Assembly (NCBI GenBank): GCA_017502025.1
Contig: JAFVVS010000151.1
Span: 1-60,073, forward strand
DNA length: 60,073 nucleotides
Source of the DNA: Alistipes sp.
GTDB lineage: Bacteria; Bacteroidota; Bacteroidia; Bacteroidales; Rikenellaceae
Direction of reading: 5' to 3'
The notes below the pieces were generated by a model. It worked only from the letters and a program-made list of their open reading frames with translations. It did no database searches and had not been told where the DNA came from. Positions 12,229 through 20,649 of this stretch are shown here, piece after piece (within the stretch, counting starts at the first letter, position 1; each line of letters begins with the position of its first letter). The position numbers were made by a program, and so were the translations under genes.

Positions 12229-13416
12229 CTATCTTGGCAAAATTTTCACTCCGAGTTTAGCATAAGCTCTCTCGGCCTTTGCCAAAGCATCCTCAATCGA
12301 TGTGCCCGTAGCCAAAATTACACCGAAACGACGATGTCCTACAACCTCCGGTTTGCCAAAGAAACGGATGTGAACACCCTCCTCTTCGAGCACCTTCTCG
12401 ACATTCTCGAACTCGACTTTATCGGTGTCACCCTCGACAACAATCGCCTTCGAAGCACTTGGGGCAATAAAGCGAATTGCCGGAATTGGCAAGCCCAAAA
12501 CGGCACGAGCGTGGAGAGCAAATTCAGACAGATCCTGCGATGCCATTGTTACCATTCCGGTGTCGTGTGGGCGAGGCGAAACCTCGCTGAAAATAACCTC
12601 GTCACCCTTGATAAACATCTCAACACCAAAGATTCCGTAACCGCCTAATGCATCGGTAATTACACGAGCTACCTCTTGTGCTTTTGCATATGCTTTTTCG
12701 CTCATTGGTTGTGGCTGCCACGACTCTCGATAATCACCATCAACTTGGTGGTGACCAATAGGTTCCAAAAGCGTTGTTCCGCCAATATGGCGAACGGTCA
12801 AAAGTGTAATTTCGTAGTCGAAATCAACAAAACTCTCAACAATTACACGACCAGCACCGGCACGACCACCCTCCTGTGCAATATGCCAAGCACGGTCGAT
12901 ATCCTCCGCCTTTTTGATGGTCGATTGTCCGTGGCCGGATGAGCTCATAATCGGCTTTACAACGCAAGGGATACCAATCTCTGCCACAGCACTTTCGAAC
13001 TCCTCACGAGAGTCGGCAAAACGGTAATTTGCAGTCTTCAAGCCACACTCCTCGGCTGCCAGGCGACGGATGCCCTCACGGTTCATCGTGAGCCATACCG
13101 CATTGGCAGTAGGAGCAACTCGGTAGCCCTCTTTTTCGAGGGCTACGAGCTCCTGTGTTGCGATAGCCTCCACCTCAGGAATGATAATATCAGGTTTCTC
13201 GGTCTCGATAATCTCACGCAGACGCTTGCCGTCGAGCATCGAAAGTGTGTAGCTGCGATGTGCCACCTGCATTGCAGGGGCATTCTCGTAGCGATCGAGC
13301 GCAATAACCTCTACGCCAAATCGTTGCAATTCGAGAGCTACCTCCTTGCCCAACTCGCCCGAGCCACAAAGAAGAGCCTTCTTCGCTACTGATGTAAGTG
13401 GAGTTCCTATCTTCAT
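12229..13416 (-). CDS. purT: Formate-dependent phosphoribosylglycinamide formyltransferase
   Basis: PurT formylates GAR using formate and ATP, a folate-free version of the third step of purine synthesis. It is a 395-residue ATP-grasp protein. It has the N-terminal [13 protein letters not shown] nucleotide loop, [19 protein letters not shown] ATP loop ([16 protein letters not shown]), the Mg-binding [17 protein letters not shown] and the C-terminal [15 protein letters not shown]. It follows purA by 30 nt and is probably cotranscribed with it. Confidence 0.96.
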   Translation of the reverse strand: MKIGTPLTSVAKKALLCGSGELGKEVALELQRFGVEVIALDRYENAPAMQVAHRSYTLSMLDGKRLREIIETEKPDIIIPEVEAIATQELVALEKEGYRVAPTANAVWLTMNREGIRRLAAEECGLKTANYRFADSREEFESAVAEIGIPCVVKPIMSSSGHGQSTIKKAEDIDRAWHIAQEGGRAGAGRVIVESFVDFDYEITLLTVRHIGGTTLLEPIGHHQVDGDYRESWQPQPMSEKAYAKAQEVARVITDALGGYGIFGVEMFIKGDEVIFSEVSPRPHDTGMVTMASQDLSEFALHARAVLGLPIPAIRFIAPSASKAIVVEGDTDKVEFENVEKVLEEEGVHIRFFGKPEVVGHRRFGVILATGTSIEDALAKAERAYAKLGVKILPR

Positions 13417-13446
13417 TTTTATCTGTTTTTACTTATTTCTTAATAT

Positions 13447-14712
13447 TTATCGCACGATTGTCTCTGCACGGTCCGGACCTACCGAGATAATCTTTACAGG
13501 TACGCCTGTCTCCTTCTCGATAAACTCAACATACGTCTTAAATTCCGCAGGGAATTCGTCGTAGTTGCGTACGTTGCAGATGTCACAGTTCCAACCCTTA
13601 AACTCCTTATAAATAGGTACGATATCGTCGGTGCACTCGTATGGGAAGTAGTCGAGCTGCTTACCATCCAACTCGTAACCAACAGCCACCTTGATAGTTG
13701 GGAACTCGTTCAAAACATCGCTCTTCATCATAATAAGCTCGGTAACGCCGTTCATCATAACGGTATACTTCAACGCTACCAAGTCCAACCAACCGCAACG
13801 GCGTGGACGACCTGTGGTTGCACCGAACTCGTTACCAATCTGGCGCAAAGTCTCGCCTGTGGTGTCGAACAACTCTGTTGGGAACGGACCGCTACCTACA
13901 CGGGTGCAGTATGCCTTGAAGATACCATATACATTGCCGATGCGGGTTGGAGCAACGCCCAAACCATTACATACGCCCGAGCAAAGGGTGTTCGAAGAGG
14001 TTACATAAGGGTATGTACCGAAGTCGATATCGAGCAACGAGCCCTGTGCGCCCTCTGCCAAAATCGAAGTGTCGTTTGCGAGAGCCTCATTTACCATCTG
14101 CTCGCTATCCACGAGGTTGAATTTGCGGATAACCTCGATGCCCTTGAACCACTCCTGCTCGTAAGCGGTGATGTCGTAAGAGTATGCATACTGGCGGAGC
14201 ATCTCCTCGTGCTTTGCCTTCAAGCGGTTGTAACGCTCCTCGAAGTCAGGCATCAAGATATCGCCTACACGCAAGCCGTTGCGACCTGTCTTATCCATAT
14301 AAGTTGGGCCGATACCCTTCAAAGTCGAGCCAATCTTGGTCTTACCCTTTGCAGCCTCGCTTGCAGCGTCGAGCATACGGTGGGTAGGGAGAATAAGGTG
14401 TGCACGCTTCGAGATAACCATATGCTTGGTTACATCAACGCCCATCTTCTCGATGTCGGCAATCTCCTCTGCAAGGATCACAGGGTCGATAACCACACCG
14501 TTACCGATAATGTTCATCGCCTCGTCACGGAAAATTCCCGAAGGAACAGTGTGCAAAACGAAGCTCTTGCCCTCGAATTTCAACGAGTGACCTGCGTTAG
14601 GACCACCCTGAAAACGAGCAATTGCCTGATAATTAGGAGTCAATACATCAACTACCTTACCTTTACCCTCATCACCCCATTGGAGTCCGAGTACTACATC
14701 TACCTTTTTCAT
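13447..14712 (-). CDS. purA: Adenylosuccinate synthetase
   Basis: PurA joins IMP and aspartate with GTP hydrolysis, committing IMP to AMP. The P-loop GLQWGDEGKGKVVD, the IMP-binding RFQGGPNAGH, the switch-like GSTLKGIGPTY, and the aspartate-binding segment TTGRPRRCGWLD are intact in 421 residues. It is the first gene of a purA-purT unit. Its promoter region contains a perfect 16-bp palindrome, a likely operator. Confidence 0.97.
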   Translation of the reverse strand: MKKVDVVLGLQWGDEGKGKVVDVLTPNYQAIARFQGGPNAGHSLKFEGKSFVLHTVPSGIFRDEAMNIIGNGVVIDPVILAEEIADIEKMGVDVTKHMVISKRAHLILPTHRMLDAASEAAKGKTKIGSTLKGIGPTYMDKTGRNGLRVGDILMPDFEERYNRLKAKHEEMLRQYAYSYDITAYEQEWFKGIEVIRKFNLVDSEQMVNEALANDTSILAEGAQGSLLDIDFGTYPYVTSSNTLCSGVCNGLGVAPTRIGNVYGIFKAYCTRVGSGPFPTELFDTTGETLRQIGNEFGATTGRPRRCGWLDLVALKYTVMMNGVTELIMMKSDVLNEFPTIKVAVGYELDGKQLDYFPYECTDDIVPIYKEFKGWNCDICNVRNYDEFPAEFKTYVEFIEKETGVPVKIISVGPDRAETIVR

Positions 14713-14761
14713 TGTTGTTTTATATTGTTGTTTGAATCTTCAATTCACACTTTTACGCCTA

Positions 14762-14790
14762 CAAAGTTACACTTTCCTATTATAATAGGA
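14762..14790 (-). promoter_or_regulatory. purA promoter with 16-bp palindromic operator
   Basis: The -7 element TAACTTTG (14762-14769, minus strand) is preceded, within the -7/-33 spacer, by the perfect palindrome TCCTATTATAATAGGA (14775-14790). No good TTTG lies at the -33 position, which suggests a promoter under the control of a dimeric regulator bound at the palindrome. Confidence 0.55.
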
Positions 14791-14840
14791 TATATAAGAG
14801 ATATTTCACTTATTAACATTTTTTCAACCTAACGAAATTT

Positions 14841-14880
14841 ATTGGCTATTAGCTTTTAGCCATTAGCTATTGGCTTATTT
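14841..14880. repeat. Heptamer array, TTAGC type
   Basis: GGCTATT/AGCTTTT/AGCCATT/AGCTATT/GGCTTAT repeats with a 7-bp period. The unit sequence differs from the CAATT arrays elsewhere, but the period is the same, and a related array recurs at 38362-38396. Confidence 0.75.
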
Positions 14881-14883
14881 TTT

Positions 14884-14915
14884 TTTGCACTTTTCAAAAT
14901 AAGTTACTACCTTTG
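14884..14915 (+). promoter_or_regulatory. Promoter of the structured RNA
   Basis: TTTG (14884-14887), a 20-nt spacer, and TACCTTTG (14908-14915) are an exact match to the Bacteroidetes consensus. Expected transcription start is about 14922, nearly 300 nt before the next start codon. Confidence 0.75.
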
Positions 14916-14921
14916 TGAAGC

Positions 14922-15180
14922 AGTCGCAAGATTGCAGACATATAGAAAGTGTTTTCGCAGTCCAGAATAGAAAATGTGGAAGTTTTCAATAAACTGATGG
15001 ACAAACGAATTGCACTCATTTCTTGTATAGTTATGTGACTATGCATTCTATTTGCATATATCCCATACTATTCAAGTGTGGGGATATTGCATCGTTTATT
15101 TCAGTTTAGGTAATTCCACAACCTTCTATTCAATAAACGGAAATCAACCTCACACTTTCTTTATTTTATATAACTGCCTT
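14922..15180 (+). ncRNA. Predicted rod-shaped structured RNA, possibly 6S-like
   Basis: The region after a consensus promoter folds as one long nested rod. Helices in order (5' arm with 3' arm): GCAG 14934-14937 with CTGC 15174-15177; GAAAGTG 14945-14951 with 15153-15159; GAATAGAA 14965-14972 with 15124-15131; TGTGGAA 14975-14981 with 15114-15120; AAACTGA 14991-14997 with 15101-15107; AAACGA 15003-15008 with 15092-15097. Two apical hairpins follow (15025-15044 and 15057-15087). A 12-nt by 21-nt internal loop separates the closing stem from the terminal stem, which resembles 6S RNA. No RNase P, tmRNA or SRP signature was recognised. It could instead be a long 5' UTR of the next gene. The 3' end is not fixed by a clear terminator. 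Confidence 0.55.
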
Positions 15181-15213
15181 ATTCGGGGTTGGTGGGCAAA
15201 AAACTTATTTATT

Positions 15214-15705
15214 ATGAAAAAACTGTTTTTTATTCTACCGATTTCGATGATTATGGCATCGTGTGCAGCTACCAACAATGTTGCGTATCGTGAGTATTCA
15301 GCGCGTAATACCGAGCCAACTCAAAGCCCTATCGTTGTAGCGCCATTGCTTGCCGAGTTGGAAATTCTGACCGAACAAAGTGTTAGCAACACTATTGTAT
15401 ATGAAGATTTTATTGTGCAAGCTTCGAATGTTCAAGAGATTGATAATTACAAAAAGTTGGCAGTTTACACCATTGCAAGAAAGTATAATGCCGACACAAT
15501 GGTTGGAACTCTCGTGAATGTGGAGACTACTGTAAATGGTAGATTGTCGGTTACGGTTACAGGTTATCCTGCTCGCTATATTAAATTCCGCACAATGGAG
15601 GAAAAAGATGCTTGGATTATGAAACTTAACAAAGAAGACAATATTTCAAAAGATAACAAAAAACAATCAGCAAAGGCTGGAGGATTATTAAATATCTTGA
15701 AGTAA
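15214..15705 (+). CDS. Hypothetical lipoprotein
   Basis: A 163-residue protein of unknown function. I place the start at 15214 (MKKLFFILPISM), because it gives a clean lipoprotein signal peptide with the lipobox MASC (Cys18). An earlier in-frame start at 15052 would translate part of the structured RNA. The mature part is mixed alpha/beta with a lysine-rich tail (KEDNISKDNKKQSAK). The stop overlaps the next start (TAATG), so it works with, or is co-made with, the following beta-barrel protein. It is AT-richer than the housekeeping genes nearby. Confidence 0.75.
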   Translation: MKKLFFILPISMIMASCAATNNVAYREYSARNTEPTQSPIVVAPLLAELEILTEQSVSNTIVYEDFIVQASNVQEIDNYKKLAVYTIARKYNADTMVGTLVNVETTVNGRLSVTVTGYPARYIKFRTMEEKDAWIMKLNKEDNISKDNKKQSAKAGGLLNILK

Positions 15706-16370
15706 TGAAACGCTTGTTTATTATATGCGCAACACTGCTTATTGCAAATAGCGCAGCAGCACAAATTATAACTTTTCGCTCTATAACAAAGTTTGAACCG
15801 CAAAAAGTTGTATCCCACCAACAGCCTAAAACGCAACAGTTTGCCAAGGTTAGCAAAGGCTATGACCAATATGTAAACCTTTCTTACGGCTACAATCGTG
15901 TGTGTGATTTTATCGGGTTGAATTATATTGGAGGTTACCGATTTAATCATCTGTTTTTCTTAGGACTTGGCGTGGGAGCAGACTTTGCCCTATTTACACC
16001 GCAAATGGAGCAGAAATATGCATATGCAAAACCGACACGAGTAAATATTCCGGTATATCTGAATTTTAGAACAAATTTCTTGGATAAGGCTTGGTCGCCT
16101 TATATTTCCGTATCAGCCGGAGCAAGGATATCTCCTGTTATGCAAGAGTCAAATGAATATACCTACAATCAAAGCGGTTTGTTGGGAGATATATCATTTG
16201 GCGTAGAGCGCAGATTAGGAGAAAAATCATCGTTATATTTAGGTGTAGGCTATCGAATAGAGAGTTTTATTGGTGCTATACCTGTGTATGAGTGGGGTTA
16301 CATAAAGAGTTTTCAATTTGCAACAGAGATATTACATGGCTTTAATGTGCATATAGGAGTATCCTTCTAA
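15705..16370 (+). CDS. Outer-membrane beta-barrel protein
   Basis: A 221-residue protein with a signal peptide (to NSAAAQ, residue 20). The mature part is rich in alternating hydrophobic/aromatic strands with glycine turns (LGLGVGADFALF, LGVGYRIESF). It ends in a Phe-terminated strand, VHIGVSF, the usual C-terminal signature of BAM-inserted barrels. The pattern fits the OmpW/porin-family small barrels. It is translationally coupled to the lipoprotein before it, and the pair may form one envelope complex; the substrate is unknown. A long bidirectional hairpin follows. Confidence 0.7.
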   Translation: MKRLFIICATLLIANSAAAQIITFRSITKFEPQKVVSHQQPKTQQFAKVSKGYDQYVNLSYGYNRVCDFIGLNYIGGYRFNHLFFLGLGVGADFALFTPQMEQKYAYAKPTRVNIPVYLNFRTNFLDKAWSPYISVSAGARISPVMQESNEYTYNQSGLLGDISFGVERRLGEKSSLYLGVGYRIESFIGAIPVYEWGYIKSFQFATEILHGFNVHIGVSF

Positions 16371-16392
16371 TAAAATTAAGAGTTAATACACC

Positions 16393-16443
16393 GCTCAACA
16401 TAGAAATAGGAGGTCGATTTGACCTCCTATTTCTATGTTGAGC
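16393..16443. terminator. 23-bp perfect hairpin, bidirectional terminator
   Basis: Arms 16393-16415 and 16421-16443 are exact reverse complements around the loop GATTT. The G/C-rich core GGAGGTC/GACCTCC is flanked by ATAGAAATA/TATTTCTAT, which supplies a U-rich tail in each direction. It terminates the barrel gene on the plus strand and tRNA-Gln on the minus strand. The right arm includes the last six bases of the tRNA gene. Confidence 0.75.
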
Positions 16444-16508
16444 TGCCGGGACTCGAACCCAGAACGACAGAACCAAAATCTGCTGTGTTACCATTACACC
16501 ACAGCTCA
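16438..16508 (-). tRNA. tRNA-Gln (anticodon TTG)
   Basis: A full cloverleaf can be drawn: acceptor TGAGCTG/CAGCTCA; D-arm GTGT-AATGGTA-ACAC; anticodon arm GCAGA-TTTTGGT-TCTGT with TTG at positions 34-36; T-arm CTGGG-TTCGAGT-CCCGG; discriminator A. CCA is not encoded. Its 3' acceptor bases are shared with the terminator hairpin. Confidence 0.95.
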
Positions 16509-16530
16509 ATCCGTTGCTCGTAAGCGGTGG

Positions 16531-16560
16531 CAAAGGTACAACAAAAATTCAAAATGCAAA
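16531..16560 (-). promoter_or_regulatory. tRNA-Gln promoter
   Basis: On the minus strand TTTG (16557-16560), 18-nt spacer, TACCTTTG (16531-16538), placed about 23 nt before the tRNA 5' end. The -33 box is provided by the heptamer repeat block. Confidence 0.6.
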
Positions 16561-16636
16561 ACTCAAAATGCAAAAATTTTGAAAAATCGGAATTATTCCT
16601 TTAATTTTCAATTTTCAATTCTCAATTCTCAATTAT
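16541..16636. repeat. Heptamer arrays beside tRNA-Gln
   Basis: The left block (from 16541) is AAAATTC/AAAATGC/AAAACTC units. The right block starts with the head CCTTTAATT (16598-16606) and continues as TTTCAAT/TCTCAAT units to 16636. The period is 7 bp in both. The head orientation is plus. Confidence 0.8.
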
Positions 16637-16653
16637 TTTAGCCGTGGCTAAAA

Positions 16654-17232
16654 TTATAGCCAGCCCATTTCGTAGTAGGTCACAATCTGTTCGAGTACCC
16701 TATCTTTGGTTTCGGGCTCGTATTCGAGTTTGAGGTTGTTACCGAACATCTTGGCGAACATCTGCCAAAAGCCCGCAACAAAGCCGCCTCGAAAATCCTT
16801 AATTATCTGAAATGCAGTATATTCCGTTTCACGGTCGATAAGTTTTAGGAGCACCTTACCCTCAGAGATTGTCATCTTCAAAATTATGGGCGTATATTGC
16901 TTGATAAGTTGCTTTTGAAGCTCTTTTGCGAGCTCCTCCTGCTCCTTTTTATCCTTCACGGCGAGGAGTTGTCGCTCCATCTTCTCCATCTCGATACGAG
17001 CCTGTTTTGCCAGCGGATAACACTTCTTAACCTGGCGTATAAGTCGCTGATAACGACGCATATCGGGCTTGCGGGCATACTTGCGGATAGGAAGGATATG
17101 AACAAGCGGAATGGTATCGCCCTTATCCACAGTCCACTCCTGGTGCCAAAAGCCACGGCTACGCCTTTGCGCCAACGCACTCGGCACAACAAAAGCGATA
17201 AGCAGCAGCAATATAACAAGCCCTCTTTTCAT
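16654..17232 (-). CDS. DUF4294 domain-containing secreted protein
   Basis: A 192-residue protein with a signal peptide (to ALAQ, residue 22) and the Bacteroidetes-specific DUF4294 region: a basic segment RKYARKPDMRRYQRL, a long charged helix or coiled coil (residues about 70-115), and a C-terminal domain with LLKLIDRETEYTAFQIIKDFRGG. It probably resides in the periplasm or on the envelope. No function is established for the family as far as I know. Its promoter overlaps that of the divergent thioesterase gene. Confidence 0.85.
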   Translation of the reverse strand: MKRGLVILLLLIAFVVPSALAQRRSRGFWHQEWTVDKGDTIPLVHILPIRKYARKPDMRRYQRLIRQVKKCYPLAKQARIEMEKMERQLLAVKDKKEQEELAKELQKQLIKQYTPIILKMTISEGKVLLKLIDRETEYTAFQIIKDFRGGFVAGFWQMFAKMFGNNLKLEYEPETKDRVLEQIVTYYEMGWL

Positions 17233-17300
17233 AATTCTTCTGCAAATATAGCGATTTGGCAGAAAATTTCACTACTTTTGCACATCAAAATAGTATAAAT

Positions 17301-17672
17301 ATGAAGGAAGGATTATCATTTACCGCAACTATGCGAGTTACGCCGGAGGTTACGGCGGAATATATCGGCTCGGGCGACTTGGCTGTGCTGGCAACACCCG
17401 CAATGTGCGCCCTGATGGAGAACGCAGCAATGATGGCTGTTGCACCACACTTGGAAGAGGGTCAAACGACCGTTGGAACGGCTCTGAATATCGAGCATTC
17501 GAAAGCTACAAAAGTAGGTGAGGTAATCACTGCAACTGCCGTACTTACAGAGATTAACGGGCGTGAATTAAAGTTTAATATTGCGGCTCGTGACCAGGTC
17601 AGCATCATAGGCGAAGGAACACACTCTCGCTTCATCGTAAACAGAGAAAAATTTATGGCAAAATTGGGTTAA
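17301..17672 (+). CDS. Hotdog-fold thioesterase, FlK-like
   Basis: A 123-residue single hotdog domain. The start at 17301 (MKEGLSFTATM) is preferred over an upstream in-frame ATG at 17256, which lies upstream of the promoter-like sequence. The residues matching the fluoroacetyl-CoA thioesterase FlK active site are the Thr in ATPAMCALMENAA, the Glu of MENAA and the His of NIEHSKAT. Bacteroidetes carry many such proteins, which probably act as general acyl-CoA housecleaning thioesterases; fluoroacetate specificity should not be assumed. TACTTTTG 24 nt upstream is a plausible -7 element. A good terminator follows. Confidence 0.85.
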   Translation: MKEGLSFTATMRVTPEVTAEYIGSGDLAVLATPAMCALMENAAMMAVAPHLEEGQTTVGTALNIEHSKATKVGEVITATAVLTEINGRELKFNIAARDQVSIIGEGTHSRFIVNREKFMAKLG

Positions 17673-17693
17673 AAAGCCATACCCTGCTAAATC

Positions 17694-17730
17694 GAGCGGA
17701 AAGCCTTTGTGTTTTCCGCTCATTTTATTA
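17694..17730 (+). terminator. Rho-independent terminator after the thioesterase
   Basis: GAGCGGAAA (17694-17702) and TTTCCGCTC (17713-17721) form a 9-bp stem followed by ATTTTATTA. It overlaps the ffh promoter. Confidence 0.8.
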
Positions 17731-17736
17731 TCTTTG
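17706..17736 (+). promoter_or_regulatory. ffh promoter nested in the terminator
   Basis: TTTG (17706-17709) in the terminator loop, 19-nt spacer, TATCTTTG (17729-17736): an exact consensus match, giving a start near 17743 and a 50-nt leader before ffh. Confidence 0.75.
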
Positions 17737-17793
17737 CGCCTTGATTACGGTAAAACCGTAAAGCGATGAGAAAATTATAAAAAACAAGATACT

Positions 17794-19122
17794 ATGTTCG
17801 AAAAACTTACAGACCGCTTAGAGAGGTCATTCAAAATCCTGAAAGGTCAGGGCCGCATCACCGAGATTAATGTTGCGGAGTCGCTCAAAGAGATTCGTCG
17901 TGCATTGATTGATGCCGATGTAAACTACAAGGTTGCAAAGCAATTTACCGACGAGGTTAAGCAGAAGGCTCTCGGTCAGAATGTGCTCACAGCCGTATCG
18001 CCAGGTCAGATGATGACCAAGATTGTGCGTGACGAGTTGGCACAGCTGATGGGTGGCGAGGCTACCTCCATCAAACTCGAAGGCAACCCTGCCGTTATCC
18101 TTATCGCAGGTTTGCAGGGTTCGGGTAAGACCACCTTCTCGGGCAAGTTGGCAGCTCACATCAAGAGCGCCAAAGGTCGTCAGGTGCTGCTCGTTGCGGG
18201 CGATGTCTACCGCCCTGCCGCTATCGATCAATTAAAGATTTTGGGAGAGCAGATTGGCGTACCTGTATATACCGAGCCGGGCAATCAAAACCCTGTTGAG
18301 ATTGCCGAGAATGCTATCAAGCACGCCCGCCAGAACAACTACAATGTTGTGATCGTCGATACCGCAGGTCGTTTGGCGGTGGATGAGGCGATGATGCAGG
18401 AGATTACCACGATTAAGCAGACCGTAAACCCTTGCGAAACACTCTTTGTGGTCGATTCGATGACAGGTCAGGATGCTGTGAATACTGCTCGTGAGTTCAA
18501 TGAGAGACTCGATTTCGACGGTGTAGTTTTGACCAAGCTCGATGGTGATACTCGTGGTGGTGCTGCGATTTCGATTCGTGCGGTGGTGAATAAGCCATTG
18601 AAGTTTATTTCGAGTGGCGAGAAGATGGATACCTTGCAGGTATTCCACCCAGAGCGTATGGCTGACCGTATCCTCGGTATGGGCGATGTTGTATCGCTCG
18701 TGGAGCGTGCGCAGCAGCAGTACGACGAGGAGGCCGCTCGCCGTTTGACCAAGAAGGTAATGACCAACAAGTTCGATTTCAACGATTTCCTTTCGCAGAT
18801 TGACCAGGTGAAGAAGCTCGGCAACCTCAAAGATGTGGCTTCGATGATTCCGGGCATGGGCAAGATGTTGCGTGATGTGGAGATTGGCGACGATGTCTTC
18901 AAGCAGACCGAGGCAATTATCGGCTCGATGACTCCATACGAGCGTGAGCACCCCGAGTCGTTGAATGCACGCCGTCGTGAGCGCATTGCAAAGGGCTCGG
19001 GAACAACTATGGCGGATGTAAATCGTCTGATTAAGCAGTTCGACGATATGCGCAAGATGATGAAGATGGTTTCAGGCGGCAAATTGAAAATGCCGAAGGG
19101 TATGCCTAAAATGAGACGATAA
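17794..19122 (+). CDS. ffh: Signal recognition particle protein Ffh (SRP54)
   Basis: This GTPase of the signal recognition particle binds SRP RNA and emerging signal peptides and targets them to FtsY and the Sec translocon. The NG domain shows P-loop GLQGSGKTTFSGKLA (about residue 105), DVYRPAAIDQLK, DTAGRLAVDEAMM and TKLDGDTRGGAA. The methionine-rich M domain follows, with the RNA-binding SMTPYERxxP...RRRERIAKGSG and a Met-rich tail (KMMKMVSGGKLKMPKGMPKM). At 442 residues it is complete. Confidence 0.98.
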   Translation: MFEKLTDRLERSFKILKGQGRITEINVAESLKEIRRALIDADVNYKVAKQFTDEVKQKALGQNVLTAVSPGQMMTKIVRDELAQLMGGEATSIKLEGNPAVILIAGLQGSGKTTFSGKLAAHIKSAKGRQVLLVAGDVYRPAAIDQLKILGEQIGVPVYTEPGNQNPVEIAENAIKHARQNNYNVVIVDTAGRLAVDEAMMQEITTIKQTVNPCETLFVVDSMTGQDAVNTAREFNERLDFDGVVLTKLDGDTRGGAAISIRAVVNKPLKFISSGEKMDTLQVFHPERMADRILGMGDVVSLVERAQQQYDEEAARRLTKKVMTNKFDFNDFLSQIDQVKKLGNLKDVASMIPGMGKMLRDVEIGDDVFKQTEAIIGSMTPYEREHPESLNARRRERIAKGSGTTMADVNRLIKQFDDMRKMMKMVSGGKLKMPKGMPKMRR

Positions 19123-19146
19123 AAACCAATTAAACAAACATAAAAT

Positions 19147-20649
19147 ATGAAGAGAACACTTAAATCGGTGCTCCTTGCAATCATAGCATTGTATTTTGCA
19201 AATATTGCCACCGCACAGAGCGTTATTGATGCACCTTCCATAACACCTATACCTGTGCAGTGCAAACTTTCTGCAACCAATTACGTACCGTTTACGGCTG
19301 TTACTATTTCCACCAATGATGCATCTGCACTTAAATGGGCTAAAACGCATCTTTCAAAGTGGTATGGAAAGTATGCGCCAGAGGTTACAATCGTACCATA
19401 CAGTGGCGAGAAGATGGCAGACGACGCCTACTCTTTTGTAGTGAATGATAACGGTATACAGATAAAGGCGGTAAATATCGTCGGTGTTAGATACGCTCTA
19501 TTCTCGTTGCGTCAGATTGTCATACCTGGTCGTGGCACACAGAAGGTGGAGAGCTATATAGTACCAAGAGGAGAGGTATGCGACTACCCCACTATGAAAT
19601 TCAGAGGTATACATATCTGTTGGTTTCCGGAAAACCAAGAGTGGGAGATAGAGAGAATGATTCGTATGGCCGCCTACTACAAGTTTAACTATGTTATTTT
19701 GGAGCAGTGGGGAACATACCAAAGTCGAGTTGTTCCATGGCTGAATTGGCCTAACCCTCCTATGACAAAAAAGGCGATTAAGCGATTTGTGGCTCTATCA
19801 AAAGAACTTGGTGTAACATTGATCCCTCAGCTGAACATATTTGGACACGCCTCGTTCAGCCGTAATGTTTCGGGCAAGCACGCAACAATTGATATTCGCC
19901 CTGAATACAGGCCTCTTTTCGAGCCTGTTGCTGGTTGGAATTGGTGTCTTTCAAATCCTGAGACAAGAAAACTTATCAACGCAATGATTGTAGAACTACT
20001 TGAAGATTTCGACAATCCGCCATTCTTCCATATTGGTTGCGATGAGGCTCTTAAACCGAGCTGTCCGGAGTGCTGCAAACAGCCATATTCCGAATTGCTG
20101 GTTGACTACATCGGCTCGGTGCATAAGATACTTGCAGAACGCGGAGTACGAGCTATGATGTGGCAGGATATGCTTCTTGAAAAGGGAGATCCTCGTTGGC
20201 ACGGCTACAAAGCAAATGGCACAGCCGAAACCGCAAAGGCAGCAGAGACACTTCCAAAAGATATTGTTATATGCGATTGGTTCTACAAAAAACCTCGACA
20301 AAACTATGAGTCCTATACCTATTTCAAATCTTTGGGATATGACCATTTAGCGTGTCCTTGGGATAACAGAGATGGTATTATTGCGCAAGCAAAGGCGGTC
20401 GAAAAGGCTGGGACATTTGGTGTTTTGGCTACAATATGGAACCACTATTCAGGACATAATTTGGCGAATATCTATGTAACAACATCGAGTATGGCTTGGA
20501 ATACAAATGCTACACCTCCGACCGAACTAAATAAGTTTAAAACACATTTCAGAGAGGTGGGTTGGGATTCCAATCTCAAAAAATATAGACAATTTGGAAT
20601 CTTCCATACTCAAGTTCCTCCTACAACTTATTATAATCCTGCAAAATAA
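19147..20649 (+). CDS. GH20 beta-N-acetylhexosaminidase, secreted
   Basis: This enzyme releases terminal N-acetylglucosamine or N-acetylgalactosamine from glycans by substrate-assisted catalysis. A signal peptide (to ATAQ, residue 24) is followed by a GH20b-like alpha/beta domain (to about residue 140) and the barrel beginning with MKFRGIHICWFPE. The catalytic Asp-Glu pair is D299-E300 in FFHIGCDEAL; most family members have GGDE, so the Cys is a small variation. Codon use (AGA, ATA, AT-rich third positions) differs from the flanking ffh and era, suggesting later acquisition. Its stop overlaps the era start (TAATG). Substrate could be host mucin glycans or peptidoglycan fragments. Confidence 0.88.
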   Translation: MKRTLKSVLLAIIALYFANIATAQSVIDAPSITPIPVQCKLSATNYVPFTAVTISTNDASALKWAKTHLSKWYGKYAPEVTIVPYSGEKMADDAYSFVVNDNGIQIKAVNIVGVRYALFSLRQIVIPGRGTQKVESYIVPRGEVCDYPTMKFRGIHICWFPENQEWEIERMIRMAAYYKFNYVILEQWGTYQSRVVPWLNWPNPPMTKKAIKRFVALSKELGVTLIPQLNIFGHASFSRNVSGKHATIDIRPEYRPLFEPVAGWNWCLSNPETRKLINAMIVELLEDFDNPPFFHIGCDEALKPSCPECCKQPYSELLVDYIGSVHKILAERGVRAMMWQDMLLEKGDPRWHGYKANGTAETAKAAETLPKDIVICDWFYKKPRQNYESYTYFKSLGYDHLACPWDNRDGIIAQAKAVEKAGTFGVLATIWNHYSGHNLANIYVTTSSMAWNTNATPPTELNKFKTHFREVGWDSNLKKYRQFGIFHTQVPPTTYYNPAK

